A DNA stretch of 64,000 nt from Cryoendolithus antarcticus (taxonomy: Eukaryota; Ascomycota; Dothideomycetes; Cladosporiales; Cladosporiaceae). The stretch spans positions 868,001 through 932,000 of the forward strand of contig NAJO01000005.1 in assembly GCA_002077065.1 (NCBI GenBank), read 5' to 3'. Under the pieces are notes generated by a model that ran no database searches, was not told the DNA's origin, and worked only from the letters and a program-made list of their open reading frames with translations. This document shows positions 22,228 to 31,429 of this stretch, one piece after another (the first letter of the stretch is position 1; each line of letters opens with the position of its first letter). The position numbers and the translations under genes were made by a program.

Positions 22228-22987
22228 TCACTCCATCATGCTGTCCTTGTAGCACGGCAGCCCAAGCGCAACGTGCAAGTGGTATCTGCAACCCTCGTCG
22301 ATTTCTGTCACATCTTCGTCCTCTTCACCTAATTTCGTTGCAGCAAGTTCCCGACCGAGCGCTCTGCACAGCTGTAGCGTGAAGTTCAGATCATTTACAT
22401 CTAGCCAAGCATGTCCCTCATCATTGTCCTCGCGATAATCTGCCATCCCCGGTGTAGCCAGGATATCAACTAGCATGTGTCTGGCAGGTGAGCTATGCTT
22501 GAAGAAGACCAACGCGTCCCTCACAGGGTGCGCAAAGAAATGAGGGTTGTCTAGAAGACACGTTCTGACGGCATCGAGGGCAGCATCGGCAGCTTCCACA
22601 TCGTCCCATTCAAGGGCGAAGTTGTAGATGGTGAGCGAACCGATGTAAAAACTGTAATAGCATGTCGGCGGCGACATCTCGGCGCCACGTAGAAAATCGG
22701 CGTACATCTTGAGCTCATATAGTTCGAGTGGGAGCTTCATTAGTATGAGGTGTTGTGCAGGGTTGTCCGTCTGCGTGATGTGTTGCTGGACTTGTCGGTC
22801 GATGTTCTCAGCGAGCTTGGTGGACCGCTTCCTGAGGAGACCTTCAGATACGAGGACTGAGTGGTCGTTGCTATGATCTTGGTGTTCGGGGCAGATGAGG
22901 AGAAGTCTTTCCGAAATGCTATGCATGTCAGTCTGTGCGTACTAGATGGAAGGTACTGCCATACTCGGAGCCTGCAGGGGACGCCAT
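22228..22987 (-). CDS. BTB/POZ-like protein, array copy 1 (apparently intact)
   Basis: Exons 22987-22965 (23 nt) and 22918-22228 give 237 residues; the 46-nt intron has a GTATGG donor and CATAG acceptor in phase 2, the same phase as in the other two copies. The first third follows the fungal BTB-like pattern 'LLLIC...LVSEGLLRKRSTKLAENID', then LPLELYELKMYADFLRG, YNFALEWDDVEAADAALDAV and ARHMLVDIL. The C-terminus ends with C-x2-H-x-H-x6-C (CRYHLHVALGLPC). BTB folds mediate protein-protein contacts and often link to Cullin-3, but no partner domain is visible. An internal ATG at 22926 could be used if exon 1 is wrong, losing only a few residues. Confidence 0.7.
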
Positions 22988-23183
22988 GCTGATGTATCGT
23001 AGGGACGGAACGACACTGCTAGTCGATAGGTGAGTGTGGGAGGTCAAGCCGTACCACCGCGTGCGCTGTTGTAGTCGATTACGGAACAGGTTCCACGTGC
23101 GCTACATGAGCATATGCTCACACGTGGTCAATTGTGTATCGCGAGTGAGGCCTCATCGGATTCTGTCCCATCATATTGAGCCT

Positions 23184-23408
23184 TCACTCCGCCCTCGTCA
23201 CAGAAGCGAGCGAGCAGTACCATGCAATGTAAGTGAGAGCGTGTGCGACGAAAGACAAGGCAGCGGCAAACCACAACGTAGTCCAAGTGATCGGAGTGAA
23301 CTTGTTGTGGAAATCTGCGAGTTGGCAACAGTAGTGTAGTGGCCGTTGGCATGCCATGAAGGATATAAGTGTAGCAGCTAGACTGCAGGTAGTAATGGAG
23401 ACCATCAT
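23184..23408 (-). CDS. small hydrophobic open frame, possible membrane protein fragment
   Basis: 74 codons from an ATG-ATG pair. It is rich in hydrophobic residues with one good membrane-spanning stretch (TTLWFAAALSFVAHALTYIAW) and a weaker one near the start (SLAATLISFMACQ). No family recognised; it may be one exon of a multi-span protein, or chance. It sits between array copies 1 and 2. Confidence 0.25.
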   Translation of the reverse strand: MMVSITTCSLAATLISFMACQRPLHYCCQLADFHNKFTPITWTTLWFAAALSFVAHALTYIAWYCSLASVTRAE

Positions 23409-23716
23409 GGCAGCTAGTAGTGATAAGAGCTGGATATTTCGGTCCTTCGTTCGTAAGTCACGCCGCCCAGCTCATCTGCTAATTCGCGCCTGGCTCCGAC
23501 AACCCTGAGTCGAGGATAGCACATGCAATGTCAGGAACTCCAGGAGATCGTCGCTTCAGTCACAAACTTGCCCGTTAGCCCAGCCACATCTCCAATCAAT
23601 CCATGCACTGCCAACAAGACGCTGGCTCTATCACACCACGAGTAGTTCGTCTGACGCGGTGGTAGGGACTTCCCGGACAAGAGTTCCATCATTCATGGAC
23701 CAAGCCCACGACGTCT

Positions 23717-24513
23717 TCAGTCGCACAGACTCTCCTTGTAGCAAGGCTTGCCGAGGGCATCATGCAGATGGAACTTGCAGTCATAGTCCTCGCCCGGCTC
23801 GTGATCCTTGTCGTCGACCCAGTCCTTGTGCAGTCCATGATTCCTCCCCATCGCCTTAAGTAGCTCCGTCTTGAACTCACAGTCGCCGACATCCCGGAGC
23901 CAGCTGCCGTTCGCAGCACAACAGAGATTCGCAGCCAGTTCTCTAGAACTCAGAATGTCCACCAGCATGTCCCTCGCAAGCGATCCCTCCTTGAACACTT
24001 CCAGTGCACAGGCGACCGGTGAGTTGAAGGTCTCTTTGAACTCGCCATGGAAGAACTCGTCTCTAGCGGCATCTACTGCAGCGTCTGCAGCATCGAAGTC
24101 GTCGTACTGTATGGCAAAACCGTAGAGCTGGAGAACGTCCCCCAACGAGCCGTTGGCGGCGTTTTGTGTGTCATTGTCCAATTCCTGGAACCTCAAACCG
24201 CCTTCGAGAAGACCAGCGTATATACCCAGAGCTTCGTGATCGAGTGGAAGCTCTAGCACACCGACTTGATGTGTGCGACCGCCGCGAGCGCCCCTAGCAA
24301 AGGTTGCTTGTCTATTGATGAGTTCGGCGAGCTTTGCAGAGTGTTTGCGGAGGACATTAACAGGGATGAGAATTGGCTCCAGACTGGGGTGTTGTGTGAA
24401 CGCTGCGATTGGTCGTAGCAGGAGTAGATACTCGGGCTCGCTGCGCTAATTAGCATACAGACAGCGCTGTTGACAGGAGGGCCAACTCACGCAGTGTCCT
24501 AGGGGTTGGCCAT
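23717..24513 (-). pseudogene. BTB/POZ-like protein, array copy 2, interrupted at codon 5
   Basis: Exon 1 24513-24491 is 23 nt, the same length as in copy 1, and ends at a strong GTGAGT donor in phase 2. Exon 2 24440-23717 then reads EPEYLLLLRP...LLR-like RKHSAKLAELINRQ, LPLDHEALGIYAG, YGFAIQYDDFDAADAAVDAA, ARDMLVDIL and the terminal C-x2-H-x-H-x6-C (CKFHLHDALGKPC). Joined length is 249 codons, divisible by three. But codon 5 of exon 1 is TAG (plus-strand CTA at 24499-24501). No in-frame ATG precedes the conserved core, so the copy is either dead, rescued by an unseen start, or affected by a base error. A C-to-T change in CAG would explain it. Confidence 0.6.
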
Positions 24514-25357
24514 TGCTAGTGACTTGATCAAGGGCAATAGCTGTCTAGAGTGTATAAGTATTCGAGGAGCTTAGTGGAACAGAGAGGGCAACCAAATACT
24601 TAGATGCGGACGAATTGAGCTTGCAGGTTTCCAGCGCATGATTGCACGTGATTGTACAGGTCGTCGAGGAGCGCTGGAGTGGAGCCGGTCTCACTGTTCG
24701 TCACAAGCTGGGCTTCAGCAGCAGAACTTCACTTGACCATGGCGAACTCAGTCTCGAGTACATCCAGTGAGAGCTTGATCGTCTTGGCAGACCTCTTTTC
24801 TGTTCAGTGCTGATGCGAAGCGTGCGTTTATTCGACGGCAGTAGAGGCCCATACCTTGCGGGAGGTCGATTGCCGTAACAGATGCTTCATTGAGAGATAG
24901 GTTTCAGTAGCACGAAGGAAGATGAGCGTGGGAAAAGCCGTTGTCTGGATATGCTGTGGATACCAGTGATGACAATTAAATGGCCTCTCATTGTGTTGGT
25001 AGCAGTAAGGCCGTGCAATGAGACCAAGGGGCACAGTCTACCCGTCGTGCAGACTGGGAGCATAGAACTTCAGGCATCCATACTTTACGTGCCCGTTCAC
25101 AAAGCTCCAGAGTCACTAGCCTGTCCTTCATCATGATCGAGCTAGTTTCTACTGCTCCCGACATGGCCCGACTAGAGGTGAACGCGCACTGTTGAGGTAC
25201 CCGGGCTCCGCTGGGTCTAGCCATTCCATCAGATGTTTCTGGGCGACCTTCACGCCAAATTGTGATCGGCCACCGCACAGCACGACATACGCGCCCTGCA
25301 AGATTTCTTCGCTTGCGAATGCCGCCCTATTTCTCTCCTTGTGTGAAGTCGAACATC
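24514..25357. other. spacer between array copies 2 and 3
   Basis: About 840 bp. Only short frames on either strand; I see no gene and no further recognisable BTB-like fragment. Confidence 0.4.
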
Positions 25358-26125
25358 TTACTGACGCAGGCCCACTCTGTAACACGGCTTGCCAGCCGCC
25401 ACGTGCTCATGGAACTTGCAGCCTTTGTCAACCTCGATCTCACCGTCGCCCATCGCCTCATCTTCCTCAAGGCCCTCCTCGTCCGAGTCCTCGTCGCCCT
25501 TCCTGGCCAATAATGCCTTACAAAACTCCATGACAAAGTCCGCATCGTGTACATGCTTAAGCCAGGACCCGCCAGTACCGTTGTTGATCTTCTTGGCCAG
25601 CTCATCCGTGCACAGGACTTTGAGCAGCATCTTCCTAGCGAGTGTCCCAGCACCGAACACACCGAACAGATGCTGGATTTCATCTGCTCTTCTGTCATCG
25701 AGGTCCAAATCTTGGCTCACAGCATCCACTACAGCGTCAAGCGCACCGATGTCTTCATACTGCTTGGCAAACTCGTAGAGATTCAGGCGGTCGTACAGGA
25801 CACAGCTGTTCTTCCACTCCGGGTCACCACTGATCAAGCGCGTGTATCCCTAGAACAGGTCGTAGTCCAGTGGAAGCCTGACCTTGCTGACGGCGTAAGT
25901 GGATCCGGGCATGCAGTTTACAATTCCCTCTAAATTGGACTCGACAAGCTTAGCGAGCGCCGTGGAACGATCTCTCAGAAGGGAAGCCTCTACGACAATG
26001 AGCTCCTCAGGGCATAAGTCGGTGTGAAACAATAGCTGCTCAACTGGGACACTGTGTTCGTTAGCCTTAGGCATGCATTCAAGGTCGATATTGTCTTACG
26101 TGACGTTGTTGTTCGTTTGCGCCAT
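25358..26125 (-). pseudogene. BTB/POZ-like protein, array copy 3, interrupted by an internal TAG
   Basis: Exon 1 26125-26100 (26 nt, MAQTNNNV) and exon 2 26051-25358, with a 48-nt phase-2 intron (GTAAGA donor, CACAG acceptor), make 240 codons. Exon 2 reads PVEQLLFHTD, then SLLRDRSTALAKLVE, LPLDYDLF, a TAG (plus-strand CTA at 25850-25852), then GYTRLISG, LNLYEFAKQYEDIGALDAVVDAV, ARKMLLKVL and the C-x2-H-x-H-x6-C ending (CKFHEHVAAGKPC). The TAG falls inside a segment that aligns without a gap to LPLDHEALGIYAG of copy 2, so it is a stop within conserved coding sequence, not an intron. The only possible spliced-out segment would be under 45 nt. Confidence 0.65.
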
Positions 26126-26685
26126 GTTGTAACGATCGAGCGAGTCCTCTAAGGTTGTACGATTTATCTGTTGCGAGTATGAGTGTGGGTAGGTTTCCGG
26201 TATATCAAGCGTGACTCTTGTAGTTGCGCTTGCAGCAGCAGACCCGCTTGTAGCGGTAGAGCGCGTGCTTGCACATGCTCGAGATCATGACCGAGTGAAG
26301 CCTACGCTACCCTCCCTGTGCTGAGCAAAGCGCTTCAGTCGTGAGGTCAGCGAGCTCGTGCAAATGATGGCAGCTTATCGAGAGTGAAGCAGTATGTGGC
26401 GTGGTGAGAAGAATGCGCCTCAAAGTTCTTGTGATTTGGCTCAGGAGTTCTCATAAATGCCGCTGAAGCACTGCTACGCTCCGATTGCTGGGCTCATTAG
26501 ACATTGAGTCATTGAGTGGGCCTCTGATGCTTCAAGTGCGCCGCTCTTGTGAGTTGCCGTTGCTTCAACAGCGGTCTCCTTACTAGCATGGTGGTGGTGA
26601 CCCATGCCTGCGGTTTAACCAAGGGGAGCGTAGCCAATGTGAGCACGCCGCTAAGAGCCGAGAAAGCTTTGGTAGACTGTTGCGC
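26126..26685. other. spacer at the end of the accessory block
   Basis: About 560 bp between array copy 3 and the mitochondrial ribosomal gene; no gene seen. Confidence 0.4.
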
Positions 26686-27645
26686 TTATCCTTGCTTTGT
26701 CTTGCCAGTTCCGCTGTCGCCTTTCTTCTCCTCCTCCAAAGCCATCCTCCTCCCCTCAACAGTGACATACAAGCTCCTCCCCGCAGCCTCAAGCGTACTC
26801 GTCAAGCTCCCACCCAAACTCTGCAGCATAGCCACCAACTGCCCTCTCAGCCCCATCATGCCACCCTCAATACTGCCAACCCACTTGGTACCCTCAGCAT
26901 CAAAAACCTTGCCCTCTACCCTCGCGCCTAGAAACATCAACTTCTGCAGTCCATTCTGCACACCAGCCTCATAGTAACCCGGGTTAGCCCTTCGCTTCGG
27001 CGCAGGAAACTGCTTGCTAGGCGCCAGTATGCTCAGCGCAGCTTTGACGTGCGCTGGACTCACGTCGGGGAATGTGAGTACTGCTATGGGTCCTGAGAGT
27101 AGTGGCTCAAGACCATGCCGTAGCTTTGCATTTCGTTTCGCAGCTTTGTGGGCTTCCGCTGAGAGACCGTGTGCTGCTTCGCCGCCTGTGGGGTCCCAGA
27201 ACTCCACTACCTTGAGTGCTGAAGCGAAGATACCCGTTTGCACGATCTGGATCTTGCTTCCTTCCCCTACACCCTGCTCTACGCCCAGCTCGGCATCTGC
27301 TTTTGCGAATGCGGTGGCGAGCTCGCGACGTATGCCCATCCACTCTACTGATTTCAGATTGTTGTGTTGGAAGAGGAGTATCAGGGGTGTGGAGCGGAGG
27401 AGGGACTGGTACTGGCGGTGGAGTTGGGATTTGCGATATTGGGGTGGCTTGTAGGCGGGAGGTTGGCTAGTAGGGTAGTGTTGCATTGGCGTGTTCGGGG
27501 GCAGCATCTGGGGTATGGGGATTGCGGGCGTGGTTGCTGATGCGAGAGAGGCGAGACGGCACTGGTGGCATGTCCATTGGGGTAGAGGAGTGTGTAGGGT
27601 GAGGAGGCGGAGGTGGGAGGGGCGGAGTCGGAGGCGGGGAGGCAT
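26686..27645 (-). CDS. mitochondrial large-subunit ribosomal protein uL10m (L10 family)
   Basis: Single exon, 319 residues from ATG at 27645; the frame extends a few codons upstream without an ATG. The N-terminus is Arg-rich and acid-free (MPPRLRLRPSHLRLL), a mitochondrial targeting signal. The L10 fold follows: RSTPLILLFQHNNLKSVEWMGIRRELA matches the 'ivv.y.gl.v..l..LR.eLr' core, then IVQTGIFASALKV, LSGPIAVLTFPD and a C-terminal helical half containing SIEGGMMGLRGQLVAMLQ. The protein would anchor the stalk of the mitoribosome. Its start lies 222 bp from the divergent ankyrin gene. Confidence 0.82.
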   Translation of the reverse strand: MPPRLRLRPSHLRLLTLHTPLPQWTCHQCRLASLASATTPAIPIPQMLPPNTPMQHYPTSQPPAYKPPQYRKSQLHRQYQSLLRSTPLILLFQHNNLKSVEWMGIRRELATAFAKADAELGVEQGVGEGSKIQIVQTGIFASALKVVEFWDPTGGEAAHGLSAEAHKAAKRNAKLRHGLEPLLSGPIAVLTFPDVSPAHVKAALSILAPSKQFPAPKRRANPGYYEAGVQNGLQKLMFLGARVEGKVFDAEGTKWVGSIEGGMMGLRGQLVAMLQSLGGSLTSTLEAAGRSLYVTVEGRRMALEEEKKGDSGTGKTKQG

Positions 27646-27867
27646 CGTTGTATTGAATGAGAGCAATGGCGGGGAGGAGAAACGGAATTGTTCAGATCGG
27701 GAATCCTGTGTTGGTCAACTAGATAATACTGTCTACTCAATGGCATGTCGTCGAAGTTCATGCTGCGGAGATCTCGGGGATGAAATGGCAACACCCCCCC
27801 ACCACTCAACTCATATTCCGCTCTATACATACACATTGTGATCAGGCGATCGAGCCTATTCAATCGC

Positions 27868-28536
27868 ATGATGCCTCCCCCAGCGACCATCGACGCGCTT
27901 CTCAACCTCGCCGCCGACTCGCCCACTGCCGTCATCTCCCATCTCCGCTCCGACCCCACCTTGGCCTCCGCTCAGGACTCGCATGGCTACTCTCTCCTGC
28001 ATGCAGCAGCCTCATACGCACATCTAGACCTCGCTCGCGCTTTGGTGAACGACTTCAGTGTCTCTCCCAATATCACAGACGAGGACGGCGAGACCGCACT
28101 GTTCAATGCTGAGACGGTAGAAGTCGCTACCGTGCTAGTAGAGCTCGGTGTAGATCTCAGCATACGCAATGAAGACAGTCAGACCGCGGCAGAGAAGTTG
28201 GCGGACGAGGACGAATCGCCTGCTGTTGCTGCCTATCTGCGATCACTTGGGAGCGCATCGGAAAGTGGAGTGAACGGCAGTGCATCCGCTGCAGAAGCAC
28301 CACAGTCCTTCCCTCCGCTTCCCAACGGTGTACACGTCAACGTCGGCACTATGCAAGCAGATGAGGTGGGTGGCGAGCCAGACGCCGAGTTCAGGCGGCG
28401 CATTGAGGAGCTGGCTGCGAGAGGCGATTTCGAGGGAGAGGCTGGGCAGAGGGAGTTGAGGAGTCTTATTGAGGACGCAGTCAGTGGGATCGCGCCTGAA
28501 GGACAAGGGGCGAGCACGAGGCGAAGACTAGGTTGA
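27868..28536 (+). CDS. small ankyrin-repeat protein, Yar1-like
   Basis: 222 residues, single exon; start ATG-ATG at 27868/27871 (upstream codons in frame lack ATG). Ankyrin repeats run from about residue 30 to 130: DSHGYSLLHAAASYAHLDLARALV, DEDGETALFNAETVEVATVLVELG, NEDSQTAAEKLA. The rest is acidic and low-complexity, ending with a helix and RRRLG. Size, two to three N-terminal repeats and the acidic tail resemble yeast Yar1, the dedicated chaperone of ribosomal protein uS3. That assignment is by architecture only. The opposite-strand neighbour is also a ribosomal gene. Confidence 0.7.
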   Translation: MMPPPATIDALLNLAADSPTAVISHLRSDPTLASAQDSHGYSLLHAAASYAHLDLARALVNDFSVSPNITDEDGETALFNAETVEVATVLVELGVDLSIRNEDSQTAAEKLADEDESPAVAAYLRSLGSASESGVNGSASAAEAPQSFPPLPNGVHVNVGTMQADEVGGEPDAEFRRRIEELAARGDFEGEAGQRELRSLIEDAVSGIAPEGQGASTRRRLG

Positions 28537-29827
28537 AGTCGTGATCATGTATTGCTGGATGCTACGTCTCGATGGGTTGCGGTTCGCATCATTGCGCACT
28601 GAAGTCACGCATCACAGCGCAACAACATCAACAACGAAGGAGAGACCAGGGGCTCGGACTTGATGTGGCATGACCGTCATGAACACGAGAGAAGCGTAGG
28701 ATGAATCTTTGCCACGCCAAGAGATCATTAGATCATATGTATGAGACCAGGTAGGTGCGATTATTCAGAACGCGTCAGGTTTGCTACTGACCAGTCTAGT
28801 AGAAGAAATGCACGGCTGGACCGACTCTGCGGCAATCGTGCTACGCATCAGTGAACGGCAAGAAGCCTCGAGGATAGCGTCATCTTTGGACCGACTGCCA
28901 CGATTGCCTCAGCTAGTATACGTTGTGGGCCGTCATCATCTTCGGCCTCAACAGTGTGCTGTGGGCGGGGTTTCCGGTAATTACTGGAGTTGTGCAGACA
29001 TGAGCAAGTGTCAAGGCAATGAAAGCAGTCGTCAAGTAAGTGAAAGTATTCCGTGGCACCGCCCTCATACATCGCCAATCGACTTGGTCCGCCTTCTTAA
29101 TCATCATGGGTGTCTCACGCTTTCACGAGCTTCCTCTGTCGATGATGCAACGATGGGAAGAAGATTCCTAGGTCGCCGTCAAGATGCTTCCCGCGTGGCC
29201 TCGAGCGTACGGCTTCTCCTGGTGAGTGTTATGCTCTCCCTCTGCGCGGGGTCGCTCCTGCCATATCAGCACCTCCGTCTAGCGCTCCTTCCTCGTTGCG
29301 TTGGCCTCGCCGGCGCGACTCCAGTGGCTCGCTTGCTGCGCGAGCTAGTGGCTGTCGACTTTCTTAATCGAACCTCGACTCCATGTCTGAGAGTCGGGAG
29401 GCGGCCTGTGCTTGCGTGGAGCTTTGCGAGAGGTCATTTCAGCTACCTGCGCTTCTTGACCACGCTTCTGCTAGCATCTGCAGCAGGAATCGTGCTTCTA
29501 TGTGCTCGGTCGCGGTAGCCAATAACCGTTCTGCTGCAATTGTGAGATGCTGCACTCAATGAATGACAATGGTCGCAGGTCATCGAGACGGTCTGCCACT
29601 CAGCCTGAAGACATAACAAGATCACGGTCATAGGTGCGCTCAGCGATGCGTACATCCACTGTAGGAATAACGGAGAAGCGAACACGTACCTTGATACAGA
29701 AGCACTTGATGCGGTGTTGCGCGATCTGGGATGATGGATGTCCGCATTGAGGTTGACACTATAGATTCTCGACTCGATACCTTTGACGGTGAGCATCAGC
29801 TCCTGCCAATGCCTTCAAGCTGTCTCC
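28537..29827. other. gene-poor interval
   Basis: About 1.3 kb. The longest frame (28781-29518, +, 245 codons) is composed of unrelated low-information stretches with two weakly hydrophobic segments; I do not call it. No RNA gene or repeat seen. Confidence 0.45.
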
Positions 29828-30641
29828 TCACAAGCGCGAGTTCTCAAACTTCGTGTACCCCTGGCCCGCCACGAAAGTCTGGTGCCACGGTCCCTGCTTC
29901 TCTCCATGAGCAAGCTCGTAGTACAGCTTCCCATGCGCGTCGCCATCGACACGATACTTCGGCGCGCCGTCCGCCTTTCGCTCGTCGGCATAATAGAACC
30001 TATCGCCATGTCAGCCTGGCCTTCGCCCACCAGCGGATCCGAATAGGTTCAACTCACTTATATCCCTTCCCAGCATACGCCTCCGCTGCCGTAGCGATAA
30101 TCCCGCTTGCGCCCGATTTGCCTATATTCTGCGACAAGAACTTGGGCAAGACAGCAACATTCAGGACGTTGCCTGTGGTGATGAAAGCGCGTGCTGCGGA
30201 GCTGGGGAGCTGCGCGAAGCCTTGCACAGCTTCTTGGGCGGCTACGAAAGCACCGAAGATGTTCACTTCGTTGTCGGCACGGAGGTCTGCGAGGGAGAGG
30301 GCGAAGGGGTCATCGGCTGGGGTGAAGTGGGCGACGCTGACTGGTTGATTGTCAGCACATCAATCATCTGATGCAACAAGAACACATTGAAGCTTACCGT
30401 TGTAAACCACGACGTGCGGGATCCCGAACTTCTTCTTCACCACATCGAAAGCATTGACGACGTCCTCAGTCTTGGAGAAGTCGGCGGCGATGTTGACTTG
30501 GGTGTCTGTGTCTTCGCTAGACTTGACTGAGCGGGCTGCGAGACCGACGTTGTAGCCTTTGGAGGCGAAGGCCTTGGCTACGCCGGCGCCGATGTTTGGG
30601 CCAGCGCCCAGGATGAGGACGACGGGGGATTTGGCTGCCAT
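29828..30641 (-). CDS. atypical short-chain dehydrogenase lacking the usual catalytic Tyr motif
   Basis: Exons 30641-30398, 30340-30058 and 29999-29828 give 232 residues. The Rossmann start is clear (VLILGAGPNIGAGVAKAFA, residues about 8-26, a GxGxxIGxG loop), followed by AADFSKTEDV and VVVYN. In the region where classical SDRs have Ser and Y-x3-K, this protein reads ITTGNVLNV and NIGKSGASGIIATA, with no Tyr before the Lys. The C-terminus contains FYYADERKADG and GPWHQTF, which I recall from small uncharacterised fungal SDRs. It likely binds NAD(P) but may not be a classical oxidoreductase. Introns are 57 and 58 nt with standard borders. Confidence 0.8.
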
Positions 30642-31429
30642 TGCGATTGGACTGTGCCCGTGTGAGGATCACTTGGAAGATTGGTGTCGATGGAGGAGAG
30701 TAGACTTGGATTGGATTGATGAGATGTAGCTGTGGCGGTCGTCTGTGGTGAAGGCGCGGCCATGCTATATGTACTCCCTACCGTCGTGCCTTCCTCGGCA
30801 GCCTACCCAGTCGCCTCAATGTTGCGTACAAATCCACGCATTCTCATGGTCCACCATGAACTCTGTACCATAGTCTCGGTCCATCTATGTCACCAGATCT
30901 TTGTCAGTATATTGTTAATAAGCGACCTTGACTCTCTGCTACTTGGACTGATTGCCTGATTGGGACAGAGGTCGACTTTCGCTGGCGGGCGAACTTGAGC
31001 GCCGAAGTGACTAATCTGAAGAAAGAGGAAGGCTCATGCTAACCACATCAGGTAGCCTCGTCCACCAATGAGAGACATGGACAAAGGCTAAGTCGTGAGA
31101 TTCTGCAGTATGGTGACTGTGGACGACTTCATGAGGATCTGCCAATTATCTGGAGCAAAGTTGGTTCAACGATAGGGAATCATTATATATACAAATATGC
31201 ACATGTCCCATCCGTGCTGGACTCACCCACTCCTCGCTCTCAATGGTATCTCTTCTCCGCTAAACGACTGTACAGAATCCTCCTCTTGCGTGCGTGAAAT
31301 GCTTCGTGAAGCCGGTCAAGGCCCGTCTTGCTCTTCGCCTTCAGGTCCAGTCATGGTACAGACTCGCCGTTCGTGACGCCAAACGTTAGTTTAAGCTCCC
31401 TCAAGGTGGCCAGTTTCGGCAGCTGGGCG
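30642..31429. other. spacer between SDR start and kelch gene end
   Basis: About 790 bp containing the SDR promoter and the 3' flank of the kelch gene. No gene seen. Confidence 0.4.

Noticed and set aside
25847..25905. Explaining the TAG of BTB-like copy 3 as the end of an intron
   Set aside because: Any intron ending at this TAG from a nearby GT would be under 45 nt and would remove residues conserved in copies 1 and 2.
28848..29107. Minus-strand frame with hydrophobic TYLTTAFIALTLAHV segment
   Set aside because: Too short, no partner exons or family; less convincing than the similar frame at 23184.
28781..29518. 245-codon open frame on +
   Set aside because: No recognisable family; stretches of unrelated composition; competing frames on the other strand look equally random.
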